Source: Shewanella marinintestina | GTDB lineage: Bacteria > Pseudomonadota > Gammaproteobacteria > Enterobacterales > Shewanellaceae | NCBI RefSeq assembly: GCF_023283845.1 | Contig: NZ_JAKILC010000008.1 | Coordinates: forward strand, 124,001-188,000 | DNA: 64,000 nt | Direction of reading: 5' to 3' | Shown here: piece by piece, positions 27,460 to 36,337 of the stretch | Layout of the letters: each line of letters starts with the position of its first letter | How positions within the stretch are numbered: position 1 is the first letter of the stretch | Made by a program: the position numbers and the translations under genes | The notes under the pieces: generated by a model | The model's database searches: none | What the model was told of the DNA's origin: nothing | What the model saw: only the letters and a program-made list of their open reading frames with translations

Positions 27460-28359
27460 TTAGGTTTTAGTACTCACTGGTTTTGCCAGCTTTTGCCTTA
27501 GCATTTGAATTAACGCAGGTGACACTGAGGCTAGGATCATACTGACCATTAAGATGTATTGCGCTGGAGTATAAGATTCTCCCACCAGTAACATACCGCT
27601 AAGGATCCCCGCTATAGGGTTAGCAATACTTCCGAAAGTAAAATCAACTACGCTCATTCTTTGCAGCAGCCATACATACAAACCATAGCCTAGCACTGTA
27701 TTGAGGATCACTATCCAGCCTATGCCGAATGTGTTCATTAGGCTAAGTTCTGTCGCAAGATGGATATACTTTTCTGGCGCATATAAGGCTTGCCCTAGCG
27801 CAATAAACAGCAAAATACTGCCGCCAATAATTAATTGCCAAGTGAGCACCGTCCACCAATGTATACGCGAACCTAGCTCTTTAGTTATTGTGCTACCGAC
27901 AATAATACAGCTAATGGCAGCCAGCATAGCGATCAAACCCACAGGATTTAAACTGATAGAGCTGGGATCAAATAACTGCCAAGCGAGTATGACTATGATT
28001 GCGCCGGATATCGCTTGGATTGGATTAGGTAATTTGCGGTTCATTAGCCAATGGAAAAGCATGGCAAAGACTGGAACCGATACCATCCCCACACCCGATA
28101 TGGCAGAGGGTAACGTCAGCGCCATGACAAAGATAAGACTGAAGAAGATCGCGATGTTGATTGCACCGAGTTTAATTAAAATTGGCCAGTCGGCTTTATT
28201 CGGTAAGCTAGGCTTGATCGCCAGTAAGATTAACCCTGCAGGTAAAGCCCTAATCGCACCCAATAATAACGGTGGCCAGTCAGGTAAACTGAACTGAGTC
28301 ATGGCATAGGTGGTGCCCCAAAAAAAGGCTGGGATCATAGCAAGGAAAATATTCATCAA
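27460..28359 (-). CDS. EamA/DMT-family permease
   Basis: The 299-residue inner-membrane protein has ten predicted helices in two EamA repeats (about 1-130 and 145-285). FFWGTTYAMTQ at the start and NPIAGILSGMLLVGE near the end are typical. Members export metabolites or drugs. It is divergent from a MarR regulator whose likely operators fill the shared promoter region, so induction by a ligand of that regulator is probable. The start is one of two adjacent ATGs (28359, 28356), with AAAGG just upstream. Confidence 0.9.
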   Translation of the reverse strand: MMNIFLAMIPAFFWGTTYAMTQFSLPDWPPLLLGAIRALPAGLILLAIKPSLPNKADWPILIKLGAINIAIFFSLIFVMALTLPSAISGVGMVSVPVFAMLFHWLMNRKLPNPIQAISGAIIVILAWQLFDPSSISLNPVGLIAMLAAISCIIVGSTITKELGSRIHWWTVLTWQLIIGGSILLFIALGQALYAPEKYIHLATELSLMNTFGIGWIVILNTVLGYGLYVWLLQRMSVVDFTFGSIANPIAGILSGMLLVGESYTPAQYILMVSMILASVSPALIQMLRQKLAKPVSTKT

Positions 28360-28375
28360 CTACCTTTGTGTTAAG

Positions 28376-28393
28376 TATCTTTACGTGAAGATA
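28376..28393. promoter_or_regulatory. Probable MarR operator, site 1
   Basis: TATCTTTACGTGAAGATA is an 18-base near-perfect palindrome lying just before the EamA gene. A half-site TATCTTTTTAT sits at 28430-28440. Confidence 0.7.
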
Positions 28394-28444
28394 TTATTTA
28401 TTGTGTGCCGATAACTTAGTTTTGTAAAGTATCTTTTTATAAAG

Positions 28445-28462
28445 TATCTTTGCGTGAAGATT
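28445..28462. promoter_or_regulatory. Probable MarR operator, site 2
   Basis: TATCTTTGCGTGAAGATT repeats site 1 with two changes, on the MarR side of the divergent promoter region (38 bases before the marR start). Two copies in one intergenic region suggest joint repression of both genes. Confidence 0.7.
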
Positions 28463-28500
28463 TAAATGTGCCGTATGAAGTGCTGAGTTAAAGGTGATAA

Positions 28501-29004
28501 ATGGAAGATATCGATAAGGTCCGCGCGCAGTGGGAGCAAGAAAAGCCTCATTTAGATACGCTGCCAATGGCTATTTTTGGACGCATTATGCGTTTGCAGA
28601 AACATATCGAGGCTGAAGTTGCCGCTTGTCATAAGCAATATGGGCTGACGATGGGTGAGTTTGATGTTCTCGCTACGCTTAGGCGGTCAGGTGAGCCATT
28701 TAACCTGACACCATCTGCTTTGTTGTCATCTATGATGCTAACTTCTGGTGCCATGACTAATCGCTTAGACAAACTTGAATCTAAAGGTTTGATTGAGCGC
28801 GTGCACAGTAAAGAAGACCGCCGTAGTGTATCGGTAGGTCTAACTGCAAAAGGTTTCGACACCATAGACAAGGCGATTGAAGATCATGTTGCTGTTCAGC
28901 ATCAGTTAGTCGAGCGGTTATCTGATGCACAAAAGCCTGAGCTCAACCAGTTACTCAAGACTTGGTTAACGGGTTTTGAAGGCACTAACGATAGTAACGT
29001 CTAA
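28501..29004 (+). CDS. MarR-family transcriptional regulator
   Basis: The 167-residue protein has the winged-helix MarR domain. The recognition region is seen in LTPSALLSSMMLTSGAMTNR, and the wing in SKEDRRSVSVGLTAKG with the conserved DRR. It should bind the palindromes between itself and the divergent EamA permease and release them on ligand binding, controlling export of that ligand. The ligand is unknown. AAAGGTGATAA precedes the ATG. A terminator follows. Confidence 0.93.
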   Translation: MEDIDKVRAQWEQEKPHLDTLPMAIFGRIMRLQKHIEAEVAACHKQYGLTMGEFDVLATLRRSGEPFNLTPSALLSSMMLTSGAMTNRLDKLESKGLIERVHSKEDRRSVSVGLTAKGFDTIDKAIEDHVAVQHQLVERLSDAQKPELNQLLKTWLTGFEGTNDSNV

Positions 29005-29025
29005 CCGTATAAAGTGAATTGAACC

Positions 29026-29052
29026 AAAGCCAGCATAACTGCTGGCTTTTTT
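29026..29052 (+). terminator. Terminator of the MarR gene
   Basis: AAAGCCAGCA and TGCTGGCTTT form a 10-bp stem around TAAC, followed by TTTATT. It lies 22 bases after the stop. Confidence 0.92.
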
Positions 29053-29348
29053 ATTGGTTTAACTAAGTGGTTCTAATTAGCGGATTGGGCCTAACGCGAG
29101 CTAATTAACTGTTGCAGTCAATATCACTACTGATTTTGCGATAAGCTAGTTCAGTAATCTTAAATGTGTCACATTTTTAGCGTCTTAGTGGTTCTTTCTC
29201 CTGCCTTCAGCTGTTTCTGTGCTAAGTCAATCACGGTTTGGAATGTATTCCAGGTGTATAACCGTCGCCATAAACTCATCCTCATTGAATTGATACAGAA
29301 TGTTCGCAGAGGATCGCTGCACCATTAAAATAAGGATATTCCCAAGCC
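29053..29348. other. Intergenic region with two palindromes before the MCP
   Basis: Together with the terminator this gene-free stretch is 344 bases. AAATGTGTCACATTT (29162-29176) and TGGAATGTATTCCA (29239-29252) are near-perfect palindromes and may be operators. The first contains TGTG/CACA halves but is too closely spaced for a normal CRP site. Confidence 0.45.
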
Positions 29349-31256
29349 ATGAAAGCTATTGGATTTAAACAAACCATGACATTTGCCATTATGTTACTGG
29401 TTTCTTGCTGTTTATTAGTGGCTAATTGGATTTCATACCAAGCCTTAAAACAAGACACTATCCAATATGTAGAAAATAGTTCGCAAGCGATGACCCATTA
29501 TGAAGCTGATGCGATCTCTCAATGGTTTAAGCGTAAAGCTACCGCCATTATAGCCATGGCAGATCAATATAAACGGGGAGATATACAGCAATATGTCGAC
29601 TTTGCCCGTCTTGGTAAAACGTCAAATAGCCTATATTCGGTTTTTTGGGGTTTTGATGATGGTAGCTCTTACGCCAGTGTTGCGGATAATGCTATTTGGC
29701 GTGATGGCGTTGCCGATCCCAGTCAATATGATCCGCGCCCTCGTGGTTGGTATCAGCTAGCAAAAGCTAATCAGGCACCTGTGTTGACCGATATCTATAC
29801 CGATATGGTAACTAAACAACCTGTTATCTCTATTGTCACGAATCTAGGCGATGGTGTGCTTTCTGGGGATATTGGTTTAGAAATTTTAGCTAACACCGTA
29901 AAAGATATTGATTTTCCTGGTGCGCAAACCACGATTATTGATAGTAATGGTAAGGTATTAGCTACGTCATCGGACGATCTGAAGGTAGGTCAATCTTTGG
30001 CTGATGCAGGGCTTGGTCTGTTAAGCCGTGCGATTACATCTCAAGACTCTTATAGCGGCGATTACATTCAGAATAAGGATCTGAAATTAGTTTTTAGTGA
30101 GTCAATCAGTCTACTAGCAGATCAAAATTGGTATCTATTCATTAGCGTTGATGAATCAGTTGCCTATGTGGGCTTAAACCAAAGCTTACGCAACTCTATG
30201 TTTATGTCCGCGATTATGTTGCTGATCAGTATTGGCTTAGTGCTGGCTATTTTAAACTGGTTGTATCGGCCAATTTTAAATTTGAAAGAGATGGTGATTG
30301 CCCTGTCTCATGGTCATGCTGATTTGACTCGCCGTTTACCTGTGACACGTGAAGATGATCTAGGAGAGATCGCTTCGGGAATTAATCGTTTCGTTGCTAA
30401 CCTACAAAGTTTGCTTAAAGAGGTGGCGTCAGGCTCAAAAGAGATAGGTTCTAGTATTAGTAAGCTCAATCAGCAAACAAATGAAAATACTCAGGTGCTA
30501 CAAAAGCATGTATTGGAAACTGAGCAAGTGGTTACCGCAGTAGAAGAAATGAGCGCGACTGCTATGGATGTGGCTAACAATACTTCTCAGGCGTCTAATG
30601 CTGCAGTAGTCACTAGCGATCAAGTTAGTAATACCAATCGTATCGTGGCAAATACAAAGCAAACTGTCGATCGCCTAATTCAAGATGTCGAAGATAGTGA
30701 AACGAATATTGCTCATGTGGCACAAGATGCCGTCAGCATTACAAAGGTGTTGCAAGTGATAGGTGATATCGCAGAGCAGACAAATTTGTTGGCGTTAAAT
30801 GCTGCTATTGAAGCCGCAAGAGCCGGCGAGCAAGGCCGAGGTTTTGCCGTGGTTGCCGATGAGGTTAGGGCGCTCGCAGCGAGAACCCAAGTAAGTACCA
30901 CTGAGATTGAGCAAACTTTAGATAAGCTACAACAAGGGATTAATAATGCCGTTGGTGCAATGAAGCAGACAAAGCTAACTTGCGAGCAGGCTAGTGAAGC
31001 AACCTTAGATGTCAGCGACAATCTTGAGAAAGTGGTGCGTTCAATTGCCGATGTAAATGACTTAAACACCCAAATTGCCACAGCAGCTGAAGAGCAAAGT
31101 GCTGTGTCTGATGAGATAAGCCGCAACATGAATGCGATCCGCGATATGGTGGTAGTACTTGATGATAATGGTCAGTCTACAGATCTTGAAACCAACAAGC
31201 TTACTGCAGCTAATGACAAGCTAATTGCAGTAGTGGACAAGTTTACCATCGAATAA
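29349..31256 (+). CDS. Methyl-accepting chemotaxis protein with dCache sensor
   Basis: The 635-residue inner-membrane receptor has helices at about 10-30 and 280-300, a periplasmic double-Cache-like domain between them (with YDPRPRGWYQLAK), a HAMP domain (about 300-355) and a long signalling coiled coil. The kinase-binding tip contains EQTNLLALNAAIEAARAGE and GFAVVADEVRALA. It senses a small molecule and steers flagellar motion through CheA/CheW. The ligand is unknown; YxxRPRxWY-type Cache domains often bind amino acids or organic acids. AAGGA lies 16 bases before the ATG, somewhat far. Confidence 0.95.
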   Translation: MKAIGFKQTMTFAIMLLVSCCLLVANWISYQALKQDTIQYVENSSQAMTHYEADAISQWFKRKATAIIAMADQYKRGDIQQYVDFARLGKTSNSLYSVFWGFDDGSSYASVADNAIWRDGVADPSQYDPRPRGWYQLAKANQAPVLTDIYTDMVTKQPVISIVTNLGDGVLSGDIGLEILANTVKDIDFPGAQTTIIDSNGKVLATSSDDLKVGQSLADAGLGLLSRAITSQDSYSGDYIQNKDLKLVFSESISLLADQNWYLFISVDESVAYVGLNQSLRNSMFMSAIMLLISIGLVLAILNWLYRPILNLKEMVIALSHGHADLTRRLPVTREDDLGEIASGINRFVANLQSLLKEVASGSKEIGSSISKLNQQTNENTQVLQKHVLETEQVVTAVEEMSATAMDVANNTSQASNAAVVTSDQVSNTNRIVANTKQTVDRLIQDVEDSETNIAHVAQDAVSITKVLQVIGDIAEQTNLLALNAAIEAARAGEQGRGFAVVADEVRALAARTQVSTTEIEQTLDKLQQGINNAVGAMKQTKLTCEQASEATLDVSDNLEKVVRSIADVNDLNTQIATAAEEQSAVSDEISRNMNAIRDMVVVLDDNGQSTDLETNKLTAANDKLIAVVDKFTIE

Positions 31257-31269
31257 TAGGTGAATAACG

Positions 31270-31301
31270 GACCTCGACTAATCTGCTTTATAATCGAGGT
31301 C
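31270..31301 (+). terminator. Possible terminator of the MCP gene
   Basis: GACCTCGA and TCGAGGTC form an 8-bp stem with a 16-base loop; the T-run after it (ATTTGCTTT) is weak. Confidence 0.5.
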
Positions 31302-31349
31302 ATTTGCTTTAGCATGCCTAACACTTAGCCAGCCATCTTGCTTAATCTA

Positions 31350-32666
31350 ATGAAAAAAATACTAATTGCCGCCAGTGTAATAGCTGCTTTCACTCTATCT
31401 GCTTGCAGCAAAAAAACGGCTCAGATTGAATGTGAGACGTTCGAGCGTTGCTATGTATTGAGTTTGATAGCAGGGCAAAAAGCGCTGCAAAGCCATACTG
31501 AATTTAGCCAATTAAAAGTCGTTATTGGCATAGACTATGACGCTAAAAAAAGTACTGAAGTGCAAACTAAGGTTAAAGAGTCGAGCGGCTCTGCAGAGTT
31601 TGATGTACTTGCTAAGCAGGCATTACAAGATTCAATGGAAGCATTACTACCTGTTTTGGCGACATTGTCAGAAGAGGAGCAAGACAAAGGCGAGTCATTC
31701 AGTACAGACTTGATTATGAAAACGGCTGATTTCCCCATTGAGCCAAAAGTCGAACGAGAGCCTGAGTTAGTTGAACAATTTCATGATAATGGTCAATTGA
31801 AAGTTCGCGGCTACGAGCTAGGATTTGATAGAGTAGGTCATTGGCAGACCTTTTATGCGGACGGCACGCTGCGTTATGACGAGCACTATCCTGCAGGAAT
31901 AAGAAAGCGTTTCTATGAAAATGGTCAACTCGCACAAGAGGGCTATTTTGACGAAGGTATAGAGCAGGGCGAGTTTACAGATTATCACGACAACGGCAGT
32001 CTAAGAGCAAAGCGTCACTTTCAAGATGGCCAGATAGTTGGTTTCGCTGAATCCTATTCAGAAGATGGCACGCTGGAGCAGCAGGCCAATTTCGATGCTG
32101 AAGGTAACGGCACATTGCGAGAGTTTTGGCCTAACGGACAATTGAAGTGGGACACTGCAGTTATTAGCGGCCAGCCAACTGGTCAGCAGGAATATTACGA
32201 CCAGCAAGGTCAGCGGCTCGTTGAAAAGGCGCTTGCAGCCGCCAAGGTGTTTCAGCAAAGTATTGCTGATAATGATATTGATACCTTTATGCACTTTATT
32301 GTTGATGAAGAAATCCTGTTTGAAGGCACTAGAGTTAGTTATCAACGCATCATTTGGCAGTTCACCGAAAAGATGAAAGCGGGCGTTTTTAGTCAAGACT
32401 CGGTGGCATTTACCGAGGCCACACAAATGTTTATTGATGCTGATGAGTTTTATGCTTACTTGCCAATGACAATTAGCACTCCAAGCAAACAAGGTATGCA
32501 GACTCGAGATTCAGCCTTAGTCGGTTACTCTACCGATATTGGTAAAACATGGAAGTTTGTCGATGCTAGCGATGGATACAATGTGGTTGATGCTGTGTTA
32601 CTGAGTTTACCTAATGAGCTGAAGATCCCTAAGTTTGCAGAGCCTAAGATAATGGCGCGTGACTAA
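31350..32666 (+). CDS. MORN-variant repeat lipoprotein
   Basis: Started at ATG 31350 the protein has 438 residues and a lipoprotein signal with lipobox LSAC (Cys19). The TTG four codons earlier is less likely. The middle part (about 140-300) holds repeated MORN_2 units such as FHDNGQLKVRGY, FYENGQLAQEGYFDEG, YHDNGSLRAKRHFQDG and FWPNGQLKW. The C-terminal 140 residues form a mixed domain of unknown function. Such proteins are thought to be envelope scaffolds; no enzyme motif is seen. Transcribed alone. Confidence 0.82.
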   Translation: MKKILIAASVIAAFTLSACSKKTAQIECETFERCYVLSLIAGQKALQSHTEFSQLKVVIGIDYDAKKSTEVQTKVKESSGSAEFDVLAKQALQDSMEALLPVLATLSEEEQDKGESFSTDLIMKTADFPIEPKVEREPELVEQFHDNGQLKVRGYELGFDRVGHWQTFYADGTLRYDEHYPAGIRKRFYENGQLAQEGYFDEGIEQGEFTDYHDNGSLRAKRHFQDGQIVGFAESYSEDGTLEQQANFDAEGNGTLREFWPNGQLKWDTAVISGQPTGQQEYYDQQGQRLVEKALAAAKVFQQSIADNDIDTFMHFIVDEEILFEGTRVSYQRIIWQFTEKMKAGVFSQDSVAFTEATQMFIDADEFYAYLPMTISTPSKQGMQTRDSALVGYSTDIGKTWKFVDASDGYNVVDAVLLSLPNELKIPKFAEPKIMARD

Positions 32667-32806
32667 AGCTAGGGGGTTAAAAGCTTTGGGAAAACAGAGG
32701 ATTACAATTGGTTTGATATAAGCATTTTCATCTGTATCTGATTGTAGAAACGCCTATATACCGTTGCTATAAAGAGGCCTTATAGTTATCTGTAAGACCT
32801 TGTTAC

Positions 32807-33793
32807 TTATACTAGGTTTAGCACCCAGCCCATAATGGTGAATGACACCAGCAGTAAGCTAAATAGAATCGCCAGTAAGCGCCATTGCATCACTTGTTTT
32901 AGCATCACAAACTCAGGAAAGCTTGCGGCTACTGTACTCATACAAAATGCTAGCGTGGTGCCGAGTGGTACACCTTGCAAGAGTAAGCTTTCCATTACAG
33001 GGATCACGCCTGTTGCGTTAGCATATAAAGGGATCCCCATTAACACGGCTAGCGGCACAGACCACCACTGACCGTCACCTAGGTTAGCTTCGAGCCAGCC
33101 AGCAGGCACAAAGCCATGTAACGAGGCGCCTAAACCCACACCAATAATGACCCACTTCCACACTCTGCCAAAAATCTCAGTGGTTTCAGATTTGGCAAAC
33201 TGGTGGCGTTGCAGCCAACTAATCGCTGTGGCTTCTGGCATTGCTTGGTTGGCTTGTTGTGATGATTCACGCCCCATCGCATAAGCTTTAGCTGCTAACG
33301 GTTGCAGCCAGCGTTCGGCTTTTAGAAGATCCAGTAAAGCGCCGCCAATGATGCCAATACCAATACCGGTAACGACATAAAGCAAGGTGATCTCAAAGCC
33401 CAATAAGCTAAACAGCAGCAAGATGGCTACTTCATTGATAAGCGGCGAAGTGAGTAAAAATGCCATTGTGATGCCGATCGGGATCCCAGCTGAAGTAAAG
33501 CCCAAAAACACCGGAATACTCGAGCATGAGCAAAACGGTGTGATCGCACCAAAGCCCGATCCTAGGCCGTAGCCAACCAGTTTTGGTTTGCCGGCCAAAT
33601 AGCCGCGAACTCGCTCAATATTAAGTGACGCTCTAAGCCAGGCAATGCTGTAGATCATCACGATCAGTAGTGCAAAGATCTTACTGACGTCTTCAACAAA
33701 AAAGTGAATTGCTTGTCCAACTTGGGTTTGACTAGACAAGCCGAAGCAATCGTAAACTAGCCAATCAGCCAATTGCGTAAACCATGCAAACAT
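32807..33793 (-). CDS. ArsP-like permease (DUF318/UPF0718)
   Basis: The 328-residue inner-membrane protein has about eight helices. The motif PFCSCSSIPVFLGF, with the paired cysteines, and SAGIPIGITMAFLLTSPLINE are the family hallmarks. ArsP proteins export trivalent methylated or aromatic arsenicals, and the cysteines may bind the arsenic. It is the last gene of a run with arsR, arsE, arsF and arsG and starts four bases after arsG, so it is probably controlled by arsenicals through ArsR. The function of this particular member is inferred. Confidence 0.88.
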   Translation of the reverse strand: MFAWFTQLADWLVYDCFGLSSQTQVGQAIHFFVEDVSKIFALLIVMIYSIAWLRASLNIERVRGYLAGKPKLVGYGLGSGFGAITPFCSCSSIPVFLGFTSAGIPIGITMAFLLTSPLINEVAILLLFSLLGFEITLLYVVTGIGIGIIGGALLDLLKAERWLQPLAAKAYAMGRESSQQANQAMPEATAISWLQRHQFAKSETTEIFGRVWKWVIIGVGLGASLHGFVPAGWLEANLGDGQWWSVPLAVLMGIPLYANATGVIPVMESLLLQGVPLGTTLAFCMSTVAASFPEFVMLKQVMQWRLLAILFSLLLVSFTIMGWVLNLV

Positions 33794-33797
33794 TGAC

Positions 33798-34490
33798 CTA
33801 CTCCAGAAGTGGAATTAAATAAAACCAGCAATAATAAATACCTGCGGCAATAAAGATCACGCCAGAGAGTATTCGTGCAAATCGTTCGATCGCTGTGATC
33901 TTGTTGAACACATTGCCGATTTGCACAGTGCCGACAGCTAATAGCAGACTTAAGATCAATACTGGCATTGCGGTGCCGATCCCATAAGCCGCTGGGATCC
34001 AAAAGCTAGATTGCTGCGCGACCGCCAGTGGCAGCAATGAAGCGAAAAACAGCGCCGCGGAGGTTGGGCAAAACGACAGGGCAAACAAAGCACCTAACGA
34101 AAATGCACCTAGCTGGCCTTTTTTAGCTAACTTTTGTTGCAGCTGGTTTGAGATAGACCATTTGCTGCTAGGCAAGCGGATCCAGCCCAGCAAACAAGCA
34201 CCAACGAACAATAAAACAGGCCCAAGAAACATATTCATTTGGGTCTGCAAAAAGTTTGATAACTTAGGTGCAGACATGGCGCTATGTAGTAAAATTGCCG
34301 CCAGTAAAATGTAACTCAGCATACGACCAACGCTGTATGCAGCGCCCATCATCATCGACTTCGATGGCCTATCGACTTGTTTACTAAGAAAAGATACTGC
34401 CGCCACATTGGTTGCCAAGGGGCAGGGTGAAATGGAGGTGAGTACCCCAAACCATAACGCGCTAGAGAGAATAAGCAGCCATTCAACCAT
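33798..34490 (-). CDS. arsG: ArsG-family aminobenzylarsenical efflux permease
   Basis: The 230-residue inner-membrane protein has six or seven helices and a DsbD/CcdA-like fold. The N-terminal motif SISPCPLATNVAAVSF and the second-half SFCPTSAALFF are the paired Pro-Cys-Pro/Cys-Pro signatures of the ArsG group. ArsG is reported to export aromatic amino-arsenicals made by ArsEF. It overlaps the end of arsF by eight bases, so the two are translationally coupled. Confidence 0.88.
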   Translation of the reverse strand: MVEWLLILSSALWFGVLTSISPCPLATNVAAVSFLSKQVDRPSKSMMMGAAYSVGRMLSYILLAAILLHSAMSAPKLSNFLQTQMNMFLGPVLLFVGACLLGWIRLPSSKWSISNQLQQKLAKKGQLGAFSLGALFALSFCPTSAALFFASLLPLAVAQQSSFWIPAAYGIGTAMPVLILSLLLAVGTVQIGNVFNKITAIERFARILSGVIFIAAGIYYCWFYLIPLLE

Positions 34491-34986
34491 GGTAAACAGG
34501 CTCGCGCGCTGCTTGCATTGCGACTTTGTTGTTAGTGATTAAGCCAATTTCACGATAGATGTAATTAGTGAATTTTTGCTCGTCAGTAAACAGTTGCCAA
34601 ACACCGTCTAAGCGGCGGTACTCAATGACTTTGCCATTTTGCTCTACCGCCAATACTACTGAGCGTGTAATTAGTTGAAAATCATCAATATAGTGATCGT
34701 TACCTTTAGACTCTAAGTTGACCATTTGTAGGTCGACTAAGCCTTGTTGCAGTGGTTGCTGGTAACCTTGCTCAATGGCGGCCTTAGTGTACTTTTCTAT
34801 CAGCTTGCAAGAAGTGCAGCGAGCATTACCATGGAAGTAGTACACTTTTAGCACTTGGTTATCGCTGAGCTTTACCGCTGGTGGCGGCACAGCAAGTTCG
34901 CTTTTGGCCTGTGATGGAGCTGACGCTAAACAGAGTAATATGGCAAGTGGCATCAACCACTTAGAAACACTATTAACGATATTCAC
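34483..34986 (-). CDS. arsF: ArsF-family nitrophenyl-arsenical reductase subunit
   Basis: The 167-residue protein has a Sec signal cut near SQA-K and a thioredoxin-like domain with YYFHGNARCTSC (Cys57, Cys60), the motif typical of ArsF. In the Shewanella arsEFG system ArsE and ArsF are reported to reduce nitroaromatic arsenicals such as roxarsone to the amino form. The catalytic role of the CxxC is inferred. It is exported or membrane-tethered. It overlaps arsG and follows arsE by 54 bases. Confidence 0.87.
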   Translation of the reverse strand: MNIVNSVSKWLMPLAILLCLASAPSQAKSELAVPPPAVKLSDNQVLKVYYFHGNARCTSCKLIEKYTKAAIEQGYQQPLQQGLVDLQMVNLESKGNDHYIDDFQLITRSVVLAVEQNGKVIEYRRLDGVWQLFTDEQKFTNYIYREIGLITNNKVAMQAAREPVYHG

Positions 34987-35040
34987 TGGAAATTCCTTCT
35001 CTTGAGTACGCTTAATTAAGTTTGGACTTTTAGGTCATGA

Positions 35041-35277
35041 TTACTTGTCGCTTAGTAGCTGTTGGATCTCGGTTTTAGAAGGCACGTTACCTGCTGTGAT
35101 CACAGCGCCATTAATTACGATCGCAGGAGTCGACATCACGCCATAGTCTAAGATTGCCGCCATATCGGTGACTTTCTCAACGCTAAATTCAAGTGCCATT
35201 TCAGTTGCCACTTGTTCTACCTCTGCGGCTAGATTGGTGCATTTTTTACAGCCGCTACCTAGAATTTCAATTTTCAT
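35041..35277 (-). CDS. arsE: Small thioredoxin-like protein (ArsE-type, TM0996 family)
   Basis: The 78-residue cytoplasmic protein has CKKC (10-13) in the context ILGSGCKKC, and a cis-proline segment STPAIVING. These define the small thioredoxin/glutaredoxin TM0996-MTH895 family, to which ArsE belongs. It should pass electrons to the arsenical-reducing or transport steps encoded next door. It lies between arsR and arsF in the operon. GAGGTAAC precedes its ATG. Confidence 0.88.
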   Translation of the reverse strand: MKIEILGSGCKKCTNLAAEVEQVATEMALEFSVEKVTDMAAILDYGVMSTPAIVINGAVITAGNVPSKTEIQQLLSDK

Positions 35278-35322
35278 CTTGTTACCTCATTAATTGCTCT
35301 ATTGTTTAACACGTTTTGTGGA

Positions 35323-35640
35323 TCATACTAGCGCTGCATGTTTGGCGGCGTTTTTTTCAATGACGCTTTCAAGGCAGCTTAATGTTTTTAATAAACAAGG
35401 GGTTTCTAAGCGATAGAAGATCTGTTTTCCGTCACGGCGGCTGCTCACGATGCCAGCTTGGCGTAGCAGTGATAAGTGCTTAGAAACAGTGGAAATGTCG
35501 GCATTGACGCCATCGGTGAGTTCGCAAACACAACGTTCTTGTTGCTGTAATTGCTCAACTAGCCACAAACGAGTTGGGTGGGCTAGTGCTTTGAGTATGG
35601 CGGCGCGAGCATTGAATTTTTGTTGTTCTTGTTCAGTCAT
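35323..35640 (-). CDS. arsR: ArsR/SmtB-family repressor
   Basis: The 105-residue winged-helix repressor has the metal-box-like helix RCVCELTD (Cys37, Cys39) leading into the recognition helix ISTVSKHLSLLR. Two cysteines in the ELCVCDL-like position are typical for As(III)/Sb(III) sensing, with a third Cys near the C-terminus (CLLKTLSCLE) that may join. It heads the arsREFG-permease run and probably represses it from the palindrome 25 bases upstream. Confidence 0.9.
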   Translation of the reverse strand: MTEQEQQKFNARAAILKALAHPTRLWLVEQLQQQERCVCELTDGVNADISTVSKHLSLLRQAGIVSSRRDGKQIFYRLETPCLLKTLSCLESVIEKNAAKHAALV

Positions 35641-35664
35641 GGCAGTGTCGTTTTCCGTGCGTAT

Positions 35665-35680
35665 ATATGAAATATCATAT
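35665..35680 (-). promoter_or_regulatory. Probable ArsR operator
   Basis: ATATG and CATAT flank a six-base AAATAT centre, giving a palindrome 25 bases before the arsR start. Further ATAT-rich sequence on both sides may hold the -10 box. Confidence 0.55.
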
Positions 35681-35820
35681 TTGTATATTTGGCAAAGTAA
35701 CCAAATGTTTTTTGTGGAACAAGAAATTTGCTCAAATGCTGTTCAGAATCGTGATCTATGAGTCATTTCGGTTGGCTTTGTGAACAAGGGGCGAGTTGTA
35801 GCGTAGGGTTGAGTGTTAGC

Positions 35821-35859
35821 AACAAAAAACGCCTTGTAGCAAGACAGCACAAGGCGTTT
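35821..35859 (-). terminator. Terminator of the DUF2999 gene
   Basis: AAACGCCTTGT and ACAAGGCGTTT form an 11-bp perfect stem. On the minus strand it runs into TTTTTTGTTG. It lies about 60 bases after the DUF2999 stop. Confidence 0.9.
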
Positions 35860-35920
35860 AGAGTGATTTTGGTTGCCGCTGTTTAGCTATGAGCTAGAAG
35901 GCTATTTACAACCAGAGCGA

Positions 35921-36172
35921 TTACTTTTGCAGCTGGGCTTTTGCCGCTTCAACTTTTGCAAAGTCTAAACCTAGCTCTTCAACCGCTTCTTTAATCAAAG
36001 CCGGGTTTTGCATAACAAGACCCATAAGTTGCTGTAGCTTTTCTGGTGGAATACCTAGCTGACCAATCACTGCCATGGCCATCATTGGGTTTTCAGTTAG
36101 TGTTTGGAACAGCTCTTTAGCTTGCTCATCACTGACGTTATGTTCTTTTAAGATCGCAAGAATCGGGTTCAT
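35921..36172 (-). CDS. DUF2999-family small protein
   Basis: The ATG at 36172 (MNPILAILKEHNVS) is chosen because AAAGG lies seven bases upstream; an earlier in-frame start at 36220 has no support. The 83-residue protein is all-helical, with repeated features such as NVSDEQAKELFQTLTENP and GIPPEKLQQLMGLVMQNP that look like two copies of a helical hairpin. It is small and soluble, found in Shewanella and Vibrio, with no known function. Transcribed alone, with a terminator. Confidence 0.85.
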   Translation of the reverse strand: MNPILAILKEHNVSDEQAKELFQTLTENPMMAMAVIGQLGIPPEKLQQLMGLVMQNPALIKEAVEELGLDFAKVEAAKAQLQK

Positions 36173-36337
36173 TGCCTTACCTTTATGTTGGCTAAAATCA
36201 ATAGGCCTAGATTTTAACACTCATCGGGGTTTTTATACCAAGCTAAATCGACAGTATGCCAAGTTTTACCTATTTCGATTTTGGTAAAGCGCCCTGTAGC
36301 AGCGCTGAAGCATTAACAGCGCTGGTGATAATCATGC

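Noticed and set aside
27701..28297. 198-codon plus-strand frame over the EamA gene
   Set aside because: Antisense to a clear ten-helix permease.
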